Of a stretch of 5,921 nt of DNA, positions 1 to 5,700 are shown piece after piece (within the stretch, counting starts at the first letter, position 1; the number at the start of each line of letters is the position of its first letter). The notes below the pieces were generated by a model. The model was not told the origin of the DNA and did no database searches. It saw only the letters and a program-made list of their open reading frames with translations. The position numbers were made by a program, and so were the translations under genes. The DNA lies in NCBI GenBank assembly GCA_029907045.1, contig JARYMR010000089.1, positions 1-5,921 on the forward strand. The letters run 5' to 3'. Source of the DNA: Candidatus Bathyarchaeota archaeon. Its GTDB lineage: Archaea > Thermoproteota > Bathyarchaeia > Bathyarchaeales > UBA233.

Positions 1-936
1 CAGTTCATAGCGCAAGAAGTTAAGCGTTTTAACCTCATTCCCTTCAGCAGAGAAGCTTGCGAAGAAATTGTTGAGGAAGGAAGGCGAAGAAGCAACAAAA
101 AAGATGCTTTAACAACCAAGTTTAGACCGCTTATTTCGATTATTAAGACGGCTGCAACCTTAGCCATGAACGAAGACTACAAGGTTGTTGAGAGAAGGCA
201 TGTTCGAGAAGCCATAGAAAAACATTGCAAAACAATTCAAAGGCAAATATTGGAACATGAAATTAGCGAGAGAGGCAAACTTTTAGAAATAAAGCCTAAA
301 GGGGCAAAGCTCGGTCAAATTTATGGTTTGGTTGTCGTTAAAGACCCATACAGCGGAGAAATGACTGGAAGCGTCCTATGCGTGAAGGCTAATATGGCAA
401 AAAGAAGCGAGCTTCCAAGAAATTATCCAATCAAGGGCTATTATAAAGTGACAGGCGTTGCCAAGGGACAAAGCTTCATTTCAGATAGCATAGCCAAAGT
501 TAGAAGTGTCATCCTACAAAAATATGGCGTTGACATTGCCCAAGATTATCTAACGCATATTGACTTCGCCCAATCTTATGGCGTTGATGGCCCATCTGCT
601 GGAGTGACTATGGCTATACTTTTGTGTTCGCTTATTGAGGGTAAACCCATAAGGCAGGATGTTGCTGTTACAGGCGAAATAAACTTGGGCGTTGGCGATT
701 CCATCCAAATTACAGCTGTTGGCGGAGTTTACGAAAAGATTAAGGCTGCTGAAGCTTGGGGATTCAAGAAGGTGGTTATTCCCCAAAAGAATTTTGAGCA
801 TTCCATAGATGTTAGAGACTATAAGATTGAGGTTGTGCCAGCAGCCACATTAGATGATTATTTGAGAGAATGTTTGATTGAGAAGCCAGCAATAAAAGTT
901 TGGATTCAAAACGCTTACAAACGCAAGAAATCCTAA
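1..936 (+). CDS. Lon-family (S16) ATP-dependent protease, C-terminal part; 5' end outside the window
   Basis: The frame is open from base 1, so this is the last 311 residues of a longer protein; the ATG at 166 is internal. Visible residues 1 to about 80 resemble the helical lid of an AAA+ ATPase, with a candidate sensor-2 arginine at residue 42 (KFRPLISIIKTAA). The Lon protease domain follows. The catalytic serine lies in DGPSAG (codon 595-597) and the catalytic lysine in GGVYEKIKAA (codon 736-738), giving the Ser-Lys dyad of family S16. TGEINLGVGDSIQ is the usual conserved stretch between them. A short basic tail (YKRKKS) ends the protein. By family, Lon degrades misfolded and regulatory proteins using ATP. 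Archaeal LonB is normally membrane-anchored by a segment inserted in the AAA+ domain; that part is not visible, so localisation cannot be judged. The GPSAG serine motif is closer to LonA/bacterial LonB than to the GDSAS I recall for archaeal LonB, so the subfamily is left open. Confidence 0.93.
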   Translation, partial: QFIAQEVKRFNLIPFSREACEEIVEEGRRRSNKKDALTTKFRPLISIIKTAATLAMNEDYKVVERRHVREAIEKHCKTIQRQILEHEISERGKLLEIKPKGAKLGQIYGLVVVKDPYSGEMTGSVLCVKANMAKRSELPRNYPIKGYYKVTGVAKGQSFISDSIAKVRSVILQKYGVDIAQDYLTHIDFAQSYGVDGPSAGVTMAILLCSLIEGKPIRQDVAVTGEINLGVGDSIQITAVGGVYEKIKAAEAWGFKKVVIPQKNFEHSIDVRDYKIEVVPAATLDDYLRECLIEKPAIKVWIQNAYKRKKS

Positions 937-1014
937 ACTGTTTTTGGATAACTCTTTTAGCCTTGTGATGTCAAAAGAAGTCTATCGTTCATTTAAGATT
1001 ATAGGGAATAGGCT

Positions 1015-1443
1015 ATGATTAGGGAAGTTGATAAGGTTGCGCTTCGCAAGTGGCGTAAAAGAGGCTTTTACAGCGAAAATGTCCTCGTAAAACTTTTAAC
1101 AAAGAATGGCTATAATGCGGTGCGGATTCCAGTAAGTAACCCAAGCCTCAACCCTTTACCAGACGTTATTGCAAGAAAGAATTCTGAAATTTATGCTTTT
1201 GAGGTGAAAAACGCCAGTTATTACGCTTATTTTCCAAAACAGCAAATCGAAAAACTTTTCAGATTCCTTGAAGAACTAATCCCCATGGAAAAAGCGCATA
1301 AACATGCTGTGCTTGCGGCGCATCTCGGCAAAAAATGGATTTTTAAAGAGATTAGCTGGAGAGATTGGGAGAAGGGGCGAATTCCTGAAAAAGCGAGAAT
1401 CCTAAAAAGAGACAGAGGAAACTTTAACCTAAAGGAAAGTTAA
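1015..1443 (+). CDS. hjc: Holliday junction resolvase Hjc-like nuclease
   Basis: A 142-residue protein with the archaeal Hjc fold signature. It shows a family-type N-terminal acidic residue (E21 in YSENVLVKLL), PDVIA with D50, and the EVK motif with E63 and K65, followed by a glutamine-containing QQIEKL helix (Q76/Q77). D50-E63-K65 has the D-x12-ExK spacing of PD-(D/E)XK resolvases. Hjc dimers cut four-way DNA junctions symmetrically during recombinational repair and fork restart. Length is slightly above typical Hjc (about 120-135 residues) because of roughly ten extra basic N-terminal residues and a charged C-terminal tail. The only in-frame Met is the chosen start, with a weak AGGGA seven bases upstream. 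The ABC-transporter remnant begins four bases after its stop, so the two may be co-transcribed. A more distant Hjc-like endonuclease with another role remains possible. Confidence 0.85.
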   Translation: MIREVDKVALRKWRKRGFYSENVLVKLLTKNGYNAVRIPVSNPSLNPLPDVIARKNSEIYAFEVKNASYYAYFPKQQIEKLFRFLEELIPMEKAHKHAVLAAHLGKKWIFKEISWRDWEKGRIPEKARILKRDRGNFNLKES

Positions 1444-1447
1444 GCCG

Positions 1448-1618
1448 ATGCCCACTGAAAAAATGGTGGTTTTAGCCTCAAATTTATGCAGAACTTATGA
1501 AATAGGCGACTTGAAGGTTGAAGCTTGGCTTTTGATGGCTTTAGCTGCCACATTCATTTTCAGCCTATATCCAGCCATAAAGTTTTCAAAGAAGCCTTTA
1601 ATTGAAGTTATGGCGTAA
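1448..1618 (+). pseudogene. Remnant of an ABC transporter operon: ATPase N-terminus fused to FtsX/MacB-type permease C-terminus
   Basis: A 56-codon ATG-to-TAA frame too short to be a normal gene, yet both halves are recognisable. Residues 6-26 (MVVLASNLCRTYEIGDLKVEA) match the opening of LolD/MacB-type ABC ATPases: a first strand, then the A-loop tyrosine (Y17) and the G-D-x-x-V-x-A pattern that normally leads into ALRGVSL and the Walker A loop. Residues 27-56 instead read as a hydrophobic helix followed by SLYPAIKFSKKPLIEVMA, which is how MacB/FtsX permeases end (last membrane helix, then YPA-x-(K/R)-A/x-S-K-x-x-P-(I/V)-E-x-(M/L)). The ATP-binding core and nearly all of the permease are missing. 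The simplest inference is an in-frame deletion near codons 26-27 (about 1523-1528) that fused the first and last parts of an adjacent ATPase-permease pair. It begins four bases after hjc, with a modest AAGGA upstream. It cannot hydrolyse ATP. A collapsed assembly, or a real small membrane protein, are alternatives. Confidence 0.7.
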
Positions 1619-1659
1619 TCCTAAAAAGGAAAAATTTCGACATATTTTGAAAGCTTGGT

Positions 1660-1667
1660 GGAGGTGA
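1660..1667 (+). promoter_or_regulatory. Strong Shine-Dalgarno site of the eL33 gene
   Basis: GGAGGTGA, a near-perfect complement of the archaeal 16S rRNA 3' end, lies seven bases before the ATG at 1675. It fixes that start and fits a highly translated ribosomal protein. Confidence 0.85.
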
Positions 1668-1674
1668 ACAGTTT

Positions 1675-1926
1675 ATGGCTCAGAAATTTCAAGGAACAAT
1701 CTTGAATTATCGTGTCGGTCCAAAAACTCAAAAATCAAAGGAATGTATAGTTCAATTCACCCATGTAAAATCCTTTTCTGAAGCAAACAGACTCATAGGG
1801 CGTAAGGTGGCTTGGAAAGATGGGAAAATAGTAGCTTTACACGGCAAGAAAGGACTTGTAAGAGTAAGGTTTAGAAAGGGGCTTCCAGGTCAAGCTTTGG
1901 GAACGAAGGTTGAATTAACAGGCTAA
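1675..1926 (+). CDS. rpl35ae: Large-subunit ribosomal protein eL33 (L35Ae)
   Basis: An 83-residue basic protein, the expected size for archaeal L35Ae. It shows the family landmarks in order: GTILNYRVGPKTQ near the N-terminus (residues 7-19), LIGRKVAW (40-47), a GKIV-x-LHGKKG-VRVRF segment (50-67) and the near-invariant LPGQALG (70-76) close to the C-terminus. eL33 is a small beta-barrel protein of the 50S subunit found in archaea and eukaryotes but not bacteria, so it is the clearest taxonomic marker here. The start is set by a strong upstream GGAGGTGA. It sits 56 bases after the ABC remnant and could be read from an upstream transcript; I see no convincing TATA box in that gap. Its stop lies ten bases from the stop of the opposing glycosyltransferase gene. 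Confidence 0.96.
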   Translation: MAQKFQGTILNYRVGPKTQKSKECIVQFTHVKSFSEANRLIGRKVAWKDGKIVALHGKKGLVRVRFRKGLPGQALGTKVELTG

Positions 1927-1936
1927 GTGCACTTCT

Positions 1937-2611
1937 TTACCAGTTTTTTAGCAAAGTTTTATCAAACATAACAGCCATCCAAGAATTAACCATCATTATG
2001 GCAATAGCCCTAAAGAAACCCCACTTAATCCAGCGCCTCGCCGAAGTAGGAACTACCTTCTTAGTAACAACTACAAACTTTCCAACAGACGCTAATCTCT
2101 TTGCTATATGTTGGTCTTCTGCCACGGGATTTTCCCAATAACCGCCTATGCGGTTGAAGGCGTTTTTTCGCATAAAAATTATTGAACCCGAAACTCTGGG
2201 CTTGCATGATATGGGCACTTTTTCAAACAATTTTGAGACTAAGGCTGTTGCTGTCAGAAACAGCTTATGATACCAACCGCCATCATAGGGATATAACCGA
2301 AAGGTTCCACCAGAAACCCGCTTGTCTTGCATTAATTTTTCAATTTCTGAAACCAAATCCTCAGTCAAAATTGTGTCTGCATCTAATTGTATGAGAATTT
2401 CATTATGAGCCAATTTTGAACCAATATTCCTTGAAATCGGAATGTTTTTATTAGAAACAATGACTAAAGCTCCAAAATTTTTTGCTATTTCCACAGTCTT
2501 ATCCTTACTTCCTCCGTCCACCACTATAACTTCATACTTTCGCAAGTGCCGCAATACTATAGGTAGTAACCTTTCCTCGTTCAAAGTTGGGATGATGATG
2601 CTTACACTCAT
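1937..2611 (-). CDS. Family 2 (GT-A) glycosyltransferase
   Basis: With the ATG at 2611 the protein has 224 residues and starts MSVSIIIPTLNEE, the classic GT2 opening. An in-frame TTG at 2662 would add 17 residues of no family character, so the ATG is preferred. GT-A features: VIVVDGGSKDKT (D32, D37) for nucleotide-sugar binding, a DAD metal-binding motif (D77/D79 in QLDADT), an acceptor-side glycine-rich VSGS stretch, and AEDQ (E165/D166), the place of the catalytic base. SARRW near residue 190 resembles the R-R/W acceptor motif. The C-terminal 35 residues are rich in hydrophobic and aromatic residues and may be amphipathic or membrane-associated, but no multi-span membrane domain is present. 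The activated donor and acceptor cannot be told; polyprenyl-linked sugar transfer for glycolipid or N-glycan synthesis is typical of such enzymes. It lies just downstream of the nuclease gene, probably in one transcript. Confidence 0.9.
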   Translation of the reverse strand: MSVSIIIPTLNEERLLPIVLRHLRKYEVIVVDGGSKDKTVEIAKNFGALVIVSNKNIPISRNIGSKLAHNEILIQLDADTILTEDLVSEIEKLMQDKRVSGGTFRLYPYDGGWYHKLFLTATALVSKLFEKVPISCKPRVSGSIIFMRKNAFNRIGGYWENPVAEDQHIAKRLASVGKFVVVTKKVVPTSARRWIKWGFFRAIAIMMVNSWMAVMFDKTLLKNW

Positions 2612-2664
2612 CCACTCACTTAAAATAGAATTTTGGAAAACTCGAAAATAAAAGTTTAACAATT

Positions 2665-3321
2665 TTATGCATAGGCTGGGAGTTGATTTATGAAATCTTG
2701 AAACTGAAGAACTGGAACTATGGGCATATCATCGTAAAACTTGAACCTTCCAGGAAAAAGCGACAAAACTGCAGGAACAATTTTGGCATTATCCCAAGAT
2801 GCAAAGTCAAATTTTCCAACAAACGTTGATAAAGATTTGGCCAACGCTGCGGTTCTTTTCTTTTGCTCTTCGGCAATTTTCTTTAAAGCTGATGGATGCA
2901 TTCCATAACGCCAATGTTTGCAGTCAACGCATAGAATTATGGGCTTTTTATAGCCAACAACATCTATCTCCCACCTCTTTCCCAAATGCCTAAACCATAA
3001 ATTCTGCTTTACAATATAGCCGTTCCTTTCAAGAATTACAGAAGCCATCCCTTCAAACTCTCTCCAATCGAGAAAACTGCACACTCTTTCAAAGTCGGCG
3101 CCTAACTCAATGACATAAACAGCCAATTTAAGACGCTGAATGGCATCAGCCTCCACAAAGCTTTTTTTCAGATAAATAAACGTTTGATTTTGCAGTTTTC
3201 TAAGCAATTTTTCACCTATTTGCGATGAGATTCTTGCTTCTTTTTTAACTATTTCTTTTGAAACAGAACCATGTTTGGTCAAGTTTAATATGGAAATAAT
3301 CAAATTTATTTCAACATTCAA
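2665..3321 (-). CDS. Winged-helix plus PD-(D/E)XK restriction-endonuclease-like protein
   Basis: 218 residues. Residues 1 to about 55 look like a winged-helix DNA-binding domain (helices around SKEIVKKEARISSQIGEKLL, then a short QTFIYLKK wing). Residues 85-190 carry a restriction-endonuclease-like core: E90 in WREFEGMASVILERNGY, D120 in WEIDVVG, and D133-C-K135 in ILCVDCKHW. This is the Mrr/Hjc-type E...D...(D/E)xK pattern with D in place of the commoner E in the last motif. It probably binds and cuts or nicks DNA, but the target is unknown and no methyltransferase or other restriction partner is visible. The start is TTG: it is the first codon after an in-frame TAA, it has AGGAGA seven bases upstream, and the next Met is past residue 90. 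Two bases separate its stop from the extended glycosyltransferase frame. A housekeeping repair or regulatory role is as likely as defence. Confidence 0.8.
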   Translation of the reverse strand: MNVEINLIISILNLTKHGSVSKEIVKKEARISSQIGEKLLRKLQNQTFIYLKKSFVEADAIQRLKLAVYVIELGADFERVCSFLDWREFEGMASVILERNGYIVKQNLWFRHLGKRWEIDVVGYKKPIILCVDCKHWRYGMHPSALKKIAEEQKKRTAALAKSLSTFVGKFDFASWDNAKIVPAVLSLFPGRFKFYDDMPIVPVLQFQDFINQLPAYA

Positions 3322-3328
3322 TTAAAAT

Positions 3329-3334
3329 TCTCCT
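3329..3334 (-). promoter_or_regulatory. Shine-Dalgarno site fixing the TTG start of the nuclease gene
   Basis: Reads AGGAGA on the minus strand, seven bases before TTG at 3321-3319. An in-frame stop directly precedes the TTG, so this site decides the start codon. Confidence 0.75.
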
Positions 3335-3379
3335 AAAATAAGCAGAAAGGAAACAAAAAATTTAGCCATTCCGATATTG

Positions 3380-3387
3380 TTTAAAAA
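3380..3387 (+). promoter_or_regulatory. Possible archaeal TATA box upstream of the racemase gene
   Basis: TTTAAAAA lies in the 158-base divergent region between the nuclease and racemase genes. Initiation about 25 bases downstream would leave a leader of roughly 70 bases to the ATG at 3480. No clear BRE is visible, and the AT-rich setting makes chance matches likely. Divergent promoters are expected somewhere in 3322-3479. Confidence 0.35.
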
Positions 3388-3479
3388 TCTTTCCATAAGC
3401 ACTTTACTTTTCTCAATCATCTTCATCTCTCATCTGAATTTCATGTAAACCATAATAAGAAACTTCCGCAAAAACTAAA

Positions 3480-4235
3480 ATGCAGAATATCTTCGTAAAA
3501 TTTGAAGGGACAAATTTGAGGAGAGAAAAGGTTATTGGAATATTAGGTGGAATGGGCCCAGATGCCACCGCTGACTTATTTATCAGAATAATTAGAGAAA
3601 CTCCGGCCAAAAAAGACCAAGAACATCTTAGGGTAATCATGGATAGTAATCCAAAGATACCAGATAGAACTGCAGCAATATTGGGCGAAGGACCCAGCCC
3701 ATTGCCAGAGATGATTAAGACAGCTAAGAATTTAGAGAAGACTGGGGTGGATTTTATAGTAATGCCCTGCATAACCGCCCATCACTATTATGAAGACTTA
3801 AAAGGGAGCGTAAAAATTCCCATATTAAATATGGTTGAATTGACAGCGCATACCATAAGCAAAAATTTTCCTAAAGCGGAAAAGGCTGGTCTTTTGGGCA
3901 CAACAGGAACCGTTAAGAGCATGTTGTTTGACAAAGCGCTGAACAAATTCGGCGTTGAGATGGTTTATCCATCTAAAGCCTTTCAAAATATGATTATGAA
4001 AGCCATATACGATTACATAAAAGCTGGAAAAATTCTTGAAGGCAAGAAATTTGTGGTTGATGTCGCTAACCATCTAATTAAATTGGGCGCGGATATTATA
4101 ATTTGTGGATGCACAGAAACATCGCTTGTCCTAAAAAATGGAGACTTAACAAAACCAGTGGTTGACCCAATGCAAATATTAGCTCAAACCATCGTGAAGG
4201 TTGCCTTAGGAAAAATGCCAATTCCAAAAAATTAA
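3480..4235 (+). CDS. Aspartate/glutamate racemase family protein
   Basis: 251 residues from ATG 3480. Family hallmarks: VIGILGGMGPDATADLF near the N-terminus, a first catalytic cysteine in MPCITAH (C97), and the second in ICGCTE (C211). The family uses two cysteines, without cofactor, to invert the alpha carbon of amino acids such as aspartate or glutamate. The residue after the first cysteine is usually Asn (CNTAH); here it is Ile, so substrate or activity may differ. Start: no Shine-Dalgarno precedes the ATG. A TTG at 3516 has GAAGGGA five bases upstream and would give MRREKVIGILGG, closer to usual family N-termini; it may be the real start (239 residues). A PLP aminotransferase gene follows 72 bases downstream in the same direction, suggesting related amino-acid chemistry, although a separate promoter may lie between them. 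Family assignment is firm; the substrate is not. Confidence 0.9.
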   Translation: MQNIFVKFEGTNLRREKVIGILGGMGPDATADLFIRIIRETPAKKDQEHLRVIMDSNPKIPDRTAAILGEGPSPLPEMIKTAKNLEKTGVDFIVMPCITAHHYYEDLKGSVKIPILNMVELTAHTISKNFPKAEKAGLLGTTGTVKSMLFDKALNKFGVEMVYPSKAFQNMIMKAIYDYIKAGKILEGKKFVVDVANHLIKLGADIIICGCTETSLVLKNGDLTKPVVDPMQILAQTIVKVALGKMPIPKN

Positions 4236-4242
4236 AATGAAC

Positions 4243-4250
4243 TTTAAATA
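4243..4250 (+). promoter_or_regulatory. Candidate archaeal TATA box of the aminotransferase gene
   Basis: TTTAAATA, matching the archaeal TTTAWATA consensus, preceded by a purine-rich AATGAAC that could serve as BRE. Initiation about 25 bases downstream (near 4273) would give a leader of about 35 bases ending in the Shine-Dalgarno site. It suggests the aminotransferase can be transcribed independently of the racemase gene. Confidence 0.55.
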
Positions 4251-4293
4251 GGCTTATTGACCTAAAATAACAATTTCATCAATGCTTAAAAAT

Positions 4294-4300
4294 GGAAGGA
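4294..4300 (+). promoter_or_regulatory. Shine-Dalgarno site of the aminotransferase gene
   Basis: GGAAGGA lies seven bases before the ATG at 4308. Another ATG at 4304 is out of frame, so the spacing favours 4308. Confidence 0.65.
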
Positions 4301-4307
4301 AACATGA

Positions 4308-5597
4308 ATGTTTGAGGATTATATTTCAAAAACTCAAAAATCAAAAACCCTTTACGAACGAGCTAAAAGGGTTCTTCCTGCAGGAGTTTCCTACGCCATA
4401 AGATATTTTGAGCCATACCCATTTTATGTTGCAAAGGCTAAAGGAAGCAAACTTTACGATGTTGACGGAAACATCTACATCGACTTTTGGCTTGGACACA
4501 CAGCGCTCATCCTGGGTCACAGTCCACCAACAGTAGTAAAAGCAGTTAAAAGGCAAATTGAAAATGGCACCCATTATGGGGTGGCTCATGAACTTGAAAT
4601 CGCCTTAGCAGAACAAGTTACGAAAATGATTCCAAGCGCCAAAATGGTTCGCTTCACGAATTCAGGAACAGAGGCAAACATGTATGCCATACGCTTGGCA
4701 AGGGCATATACTGGCAGAAATAAAATTGCAAAATTTGAAGGTGGGTGGCATGGGGGCTACGATGCGCTGCATATAGCAGTTAAACCACCATTGGATGTTC
4801 CAGAATCTGCAGGTTTAACGAAAGGAGCGCTTCAAGACACAATAATTTTGCCCTATAACAACCTTGAAGGAGTTAGAATGAAACTCAAAAATGAAGAAGT
4901 TGCCGCCATCCTAATTGAACCCGTCCTAGGCGTTGGCGGAGGCATATTTGCAGAAAAAGAATTCCTTAAAGGACTTAGGGAATTATGCGACAAAAAAGGA
5001 ACACTGCTCATAGTGGATGAGGTAATTACGGGATTCCGTTTGGCTCCTGGCGGAGTTGAACAATATTTTGGCGTAAAACCTGACATAACGGTTCTTGGAA
5101 AAATTTTGGGAGGAGGCTTCCCAATAGGCGCCTTCTGCGGACCAACAGAAATAATGGAGAGAGTTGATACCCTCCGCTATCAGAGACCCCAATACTCTTT
5201 TCATGGCGGAACTTTCGCTGCAAATCCAATAACAATGACGGCTGGTTTGGCTACACTGAAAATTTTGGAAGATGGCAAGTTAATAAATCGCCTAAACAAG
5301 CTTGGAGACAAAATAAGAGAACAATTAAGAGAAATTTTTGAGGCAAAAGGCATAGATGTGCAAGTTGCTGGAACCGGCTCTATCTTTAATGTTCATTTCA
5401 CAAAAGAAGCGCTAAGAGATGTTAATGCTGTCTTTAGGGCTGACAGAAAGAAGCTTTTTGATTATCACTTAAGATTAATTGCTAATGGCGTATTCTTTCT
5501 ACCAACTCACAACGGCACATTATGCACAGCCCACACAAAAGCCGACATAGAAAAACTGCTTTCTGAAACAGAAAAATCCGCTGAAAGCATAGCATAA
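4308..5597 (+). CDS. Class III PLP aminotransferase, glutamate-1-semialdehyde aminomutase-like
   Basis: 429 residues, the same length as GSA aminomutase (HemL). Fold type I, class III landmarks: NSGTEANMYAIRLARAYTGR (118-137) for phosphate binding, FEGGWHGGYDAL (143-154) with the aromatic stacking position, VDEVITGFR with D237 for the pyridine nitrogen, and K265 in LGKILGGGFPIGA as the Schiff-base lysine. GTFAANPITMTAG near 300 is the second phosphate-binding loop. The overall pattern is closest to HemL, but the HemL gating segment (AGSG...P-S-GVP) is replaced by AVKPPLDVPESAGL, and the active-site entry reads FWLGHTALILGH rather than the HemL form. It may therefore act on another amino acid (for example a beta- or omega-amino acid) instead of making 5-aminolevulinate. 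No other tetrapyrrole gene is nearby; an amino-acid racemase gene precedes it. A database label of hemL is likely, but I would not assert that function. Confidence 0.88.
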   Translation: MFEDYISKTQKSKTLYERAKRVLPAGVSYAIRYFEPYPFYVAKAKGSKLYDVDGNIYIDFWLGHTALILGHSPPTVVKAVKRQIENGTHYGVAHELEIALAEQVTKMIPSAKMVRFTNSGTEANMYAIRLARAYTGRNKIAKFEGGWHGGYDALHIAVKPPLDVPESAGLTKGALQDTIILPYNNLEGVRMKLKNEEVAAILIEPVLGVGGGIFAEKEFLKGLRELCDKKGTLLIVDEVITGFRLAPGGVEQYFGVKPDITVLGKILGGGFPIGAFCGPTEIMERVDTLRYQRPQYSFHGGTFAANPITMTAGLATLKILEDGKLINRLNKLGDKIREQLREIFEAKGIDVQVAGTGSIFNVHFTKEALRDVNAVFRADRKKLFDYHLRLIANGVFFLPTHNGTLCTAHTKADIEKLLSETEKSAESIA

Positions 5598-5599
5598 AA

Positions 5600-5689
5600 T
5601 TAACCCTTCTCTTTAAGCAGCTTTTCAGCCCTTTTCAAATCCATAGGCGTATTTACATTGAAAAAACTATTAAGTTGTGGGTCTAACTG
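5600..5689 (-). CDS. mobA: MobA-like molybdopterin nucleotidyltransferase, C-terminal fragment cut by a chimeric junction
   Basis: The minus-strand frame ends in [18 protein letters not shown] followed by KEKG and a stop. F-x-N-x-NTP-x-DL-x-(R/K)-A-E is the C-terminal signature of MobA-type NTP transferases, which attach GMP to molybdopterin; related cofactor nucleotidyltransferases share it. Preceding residues (QLDPQL) still fit the family, but further upstream the frame continues into GC-rich sequence and becomes a low-complexity Ser/Pro/Arg string unlike MobA. So only about 30 residues are genuine, and the real protein (about 190-210 residues) is lost at the junction near 5684-5700. Its stop is two bases from that of the convergent aminotransferase. 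The exact upstream limit is uncertain by about ten bases. Confidence 0.7.
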   Translation of the reverse strand, partial: QLDPQLNSFFNVNTPMDLKRAEKLLKEKG

Positions 5690-5700
5690 TCGCAAGACAA
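5684..5700. other. Chimeric junction between AT-rich archaeal DNA and GC-rich foreign DNA
   Basis: GC content is about 36% in 5581-5700 and about 64% in 5701-5921 (hand count). Within this interval the mobA-like minus-strand similarity stops and a DUF1847-like plus-strand similarity starts, both genes lacking their N-terminal parts. No terminal repeats, integrase, tRNA or target-site duplication are visible on the side that can be seen. An assembly or library chimera is the leading explanation. Confidence 0.75.

Noticed and set aside
937..958. T-rich stretches after the Lon gene as a transcription terminator
   Set aside because: Archaeal termination does use T-tracts, but the runs here are short (four or five T) and the region is generally AT-rich, so I could not separate a signal from background.
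990..1003. ATTTAAGATTATA-like sequence as a TATA box of the hjc gene
   Set aside because: It lies only about 12-24 bases before the ATG, too close for normal archaeal spacing with a leader that includes the AGGGA site.
1721..1739. A 19-base exact repeat, with the second copy at 4327-4345, encoding KTQKSK in both eL33 and the aminotransferase
   Set aside because: The string is A-rich, low-complexity and in frame in two unrelated proteins whose families both have lysine-rich sequence there; coincidence is more likely than a functional repeat.
2182..2651. Plus-strand frames within the glycosyltransferase gene
   Set aside because: They are antisense shadows of the GT2 coding frame, which carries the conserved catalytic motifs.
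1937..3321. The nuclease plus glycosyltransferase pair as a defence system
   Set aside because: There is no methyltransferase, ATPase, toxin or other defence partner, and glycosyltransferases of this kind are usually envelope enzymes; adjacency alone does not support it.
3413..3772. A 119-residue minus-strand frame overlapping the racemase start, and other antisense frames such as 550-801, 3825-4073, 4341-4589, 4853-5086 and 4983-5204
   Set aside because: All lie opposite genes with clear family motifs, have no Shine-Dalgarno or recognisable protein character, and are explained by the sense-strand codon pattern.
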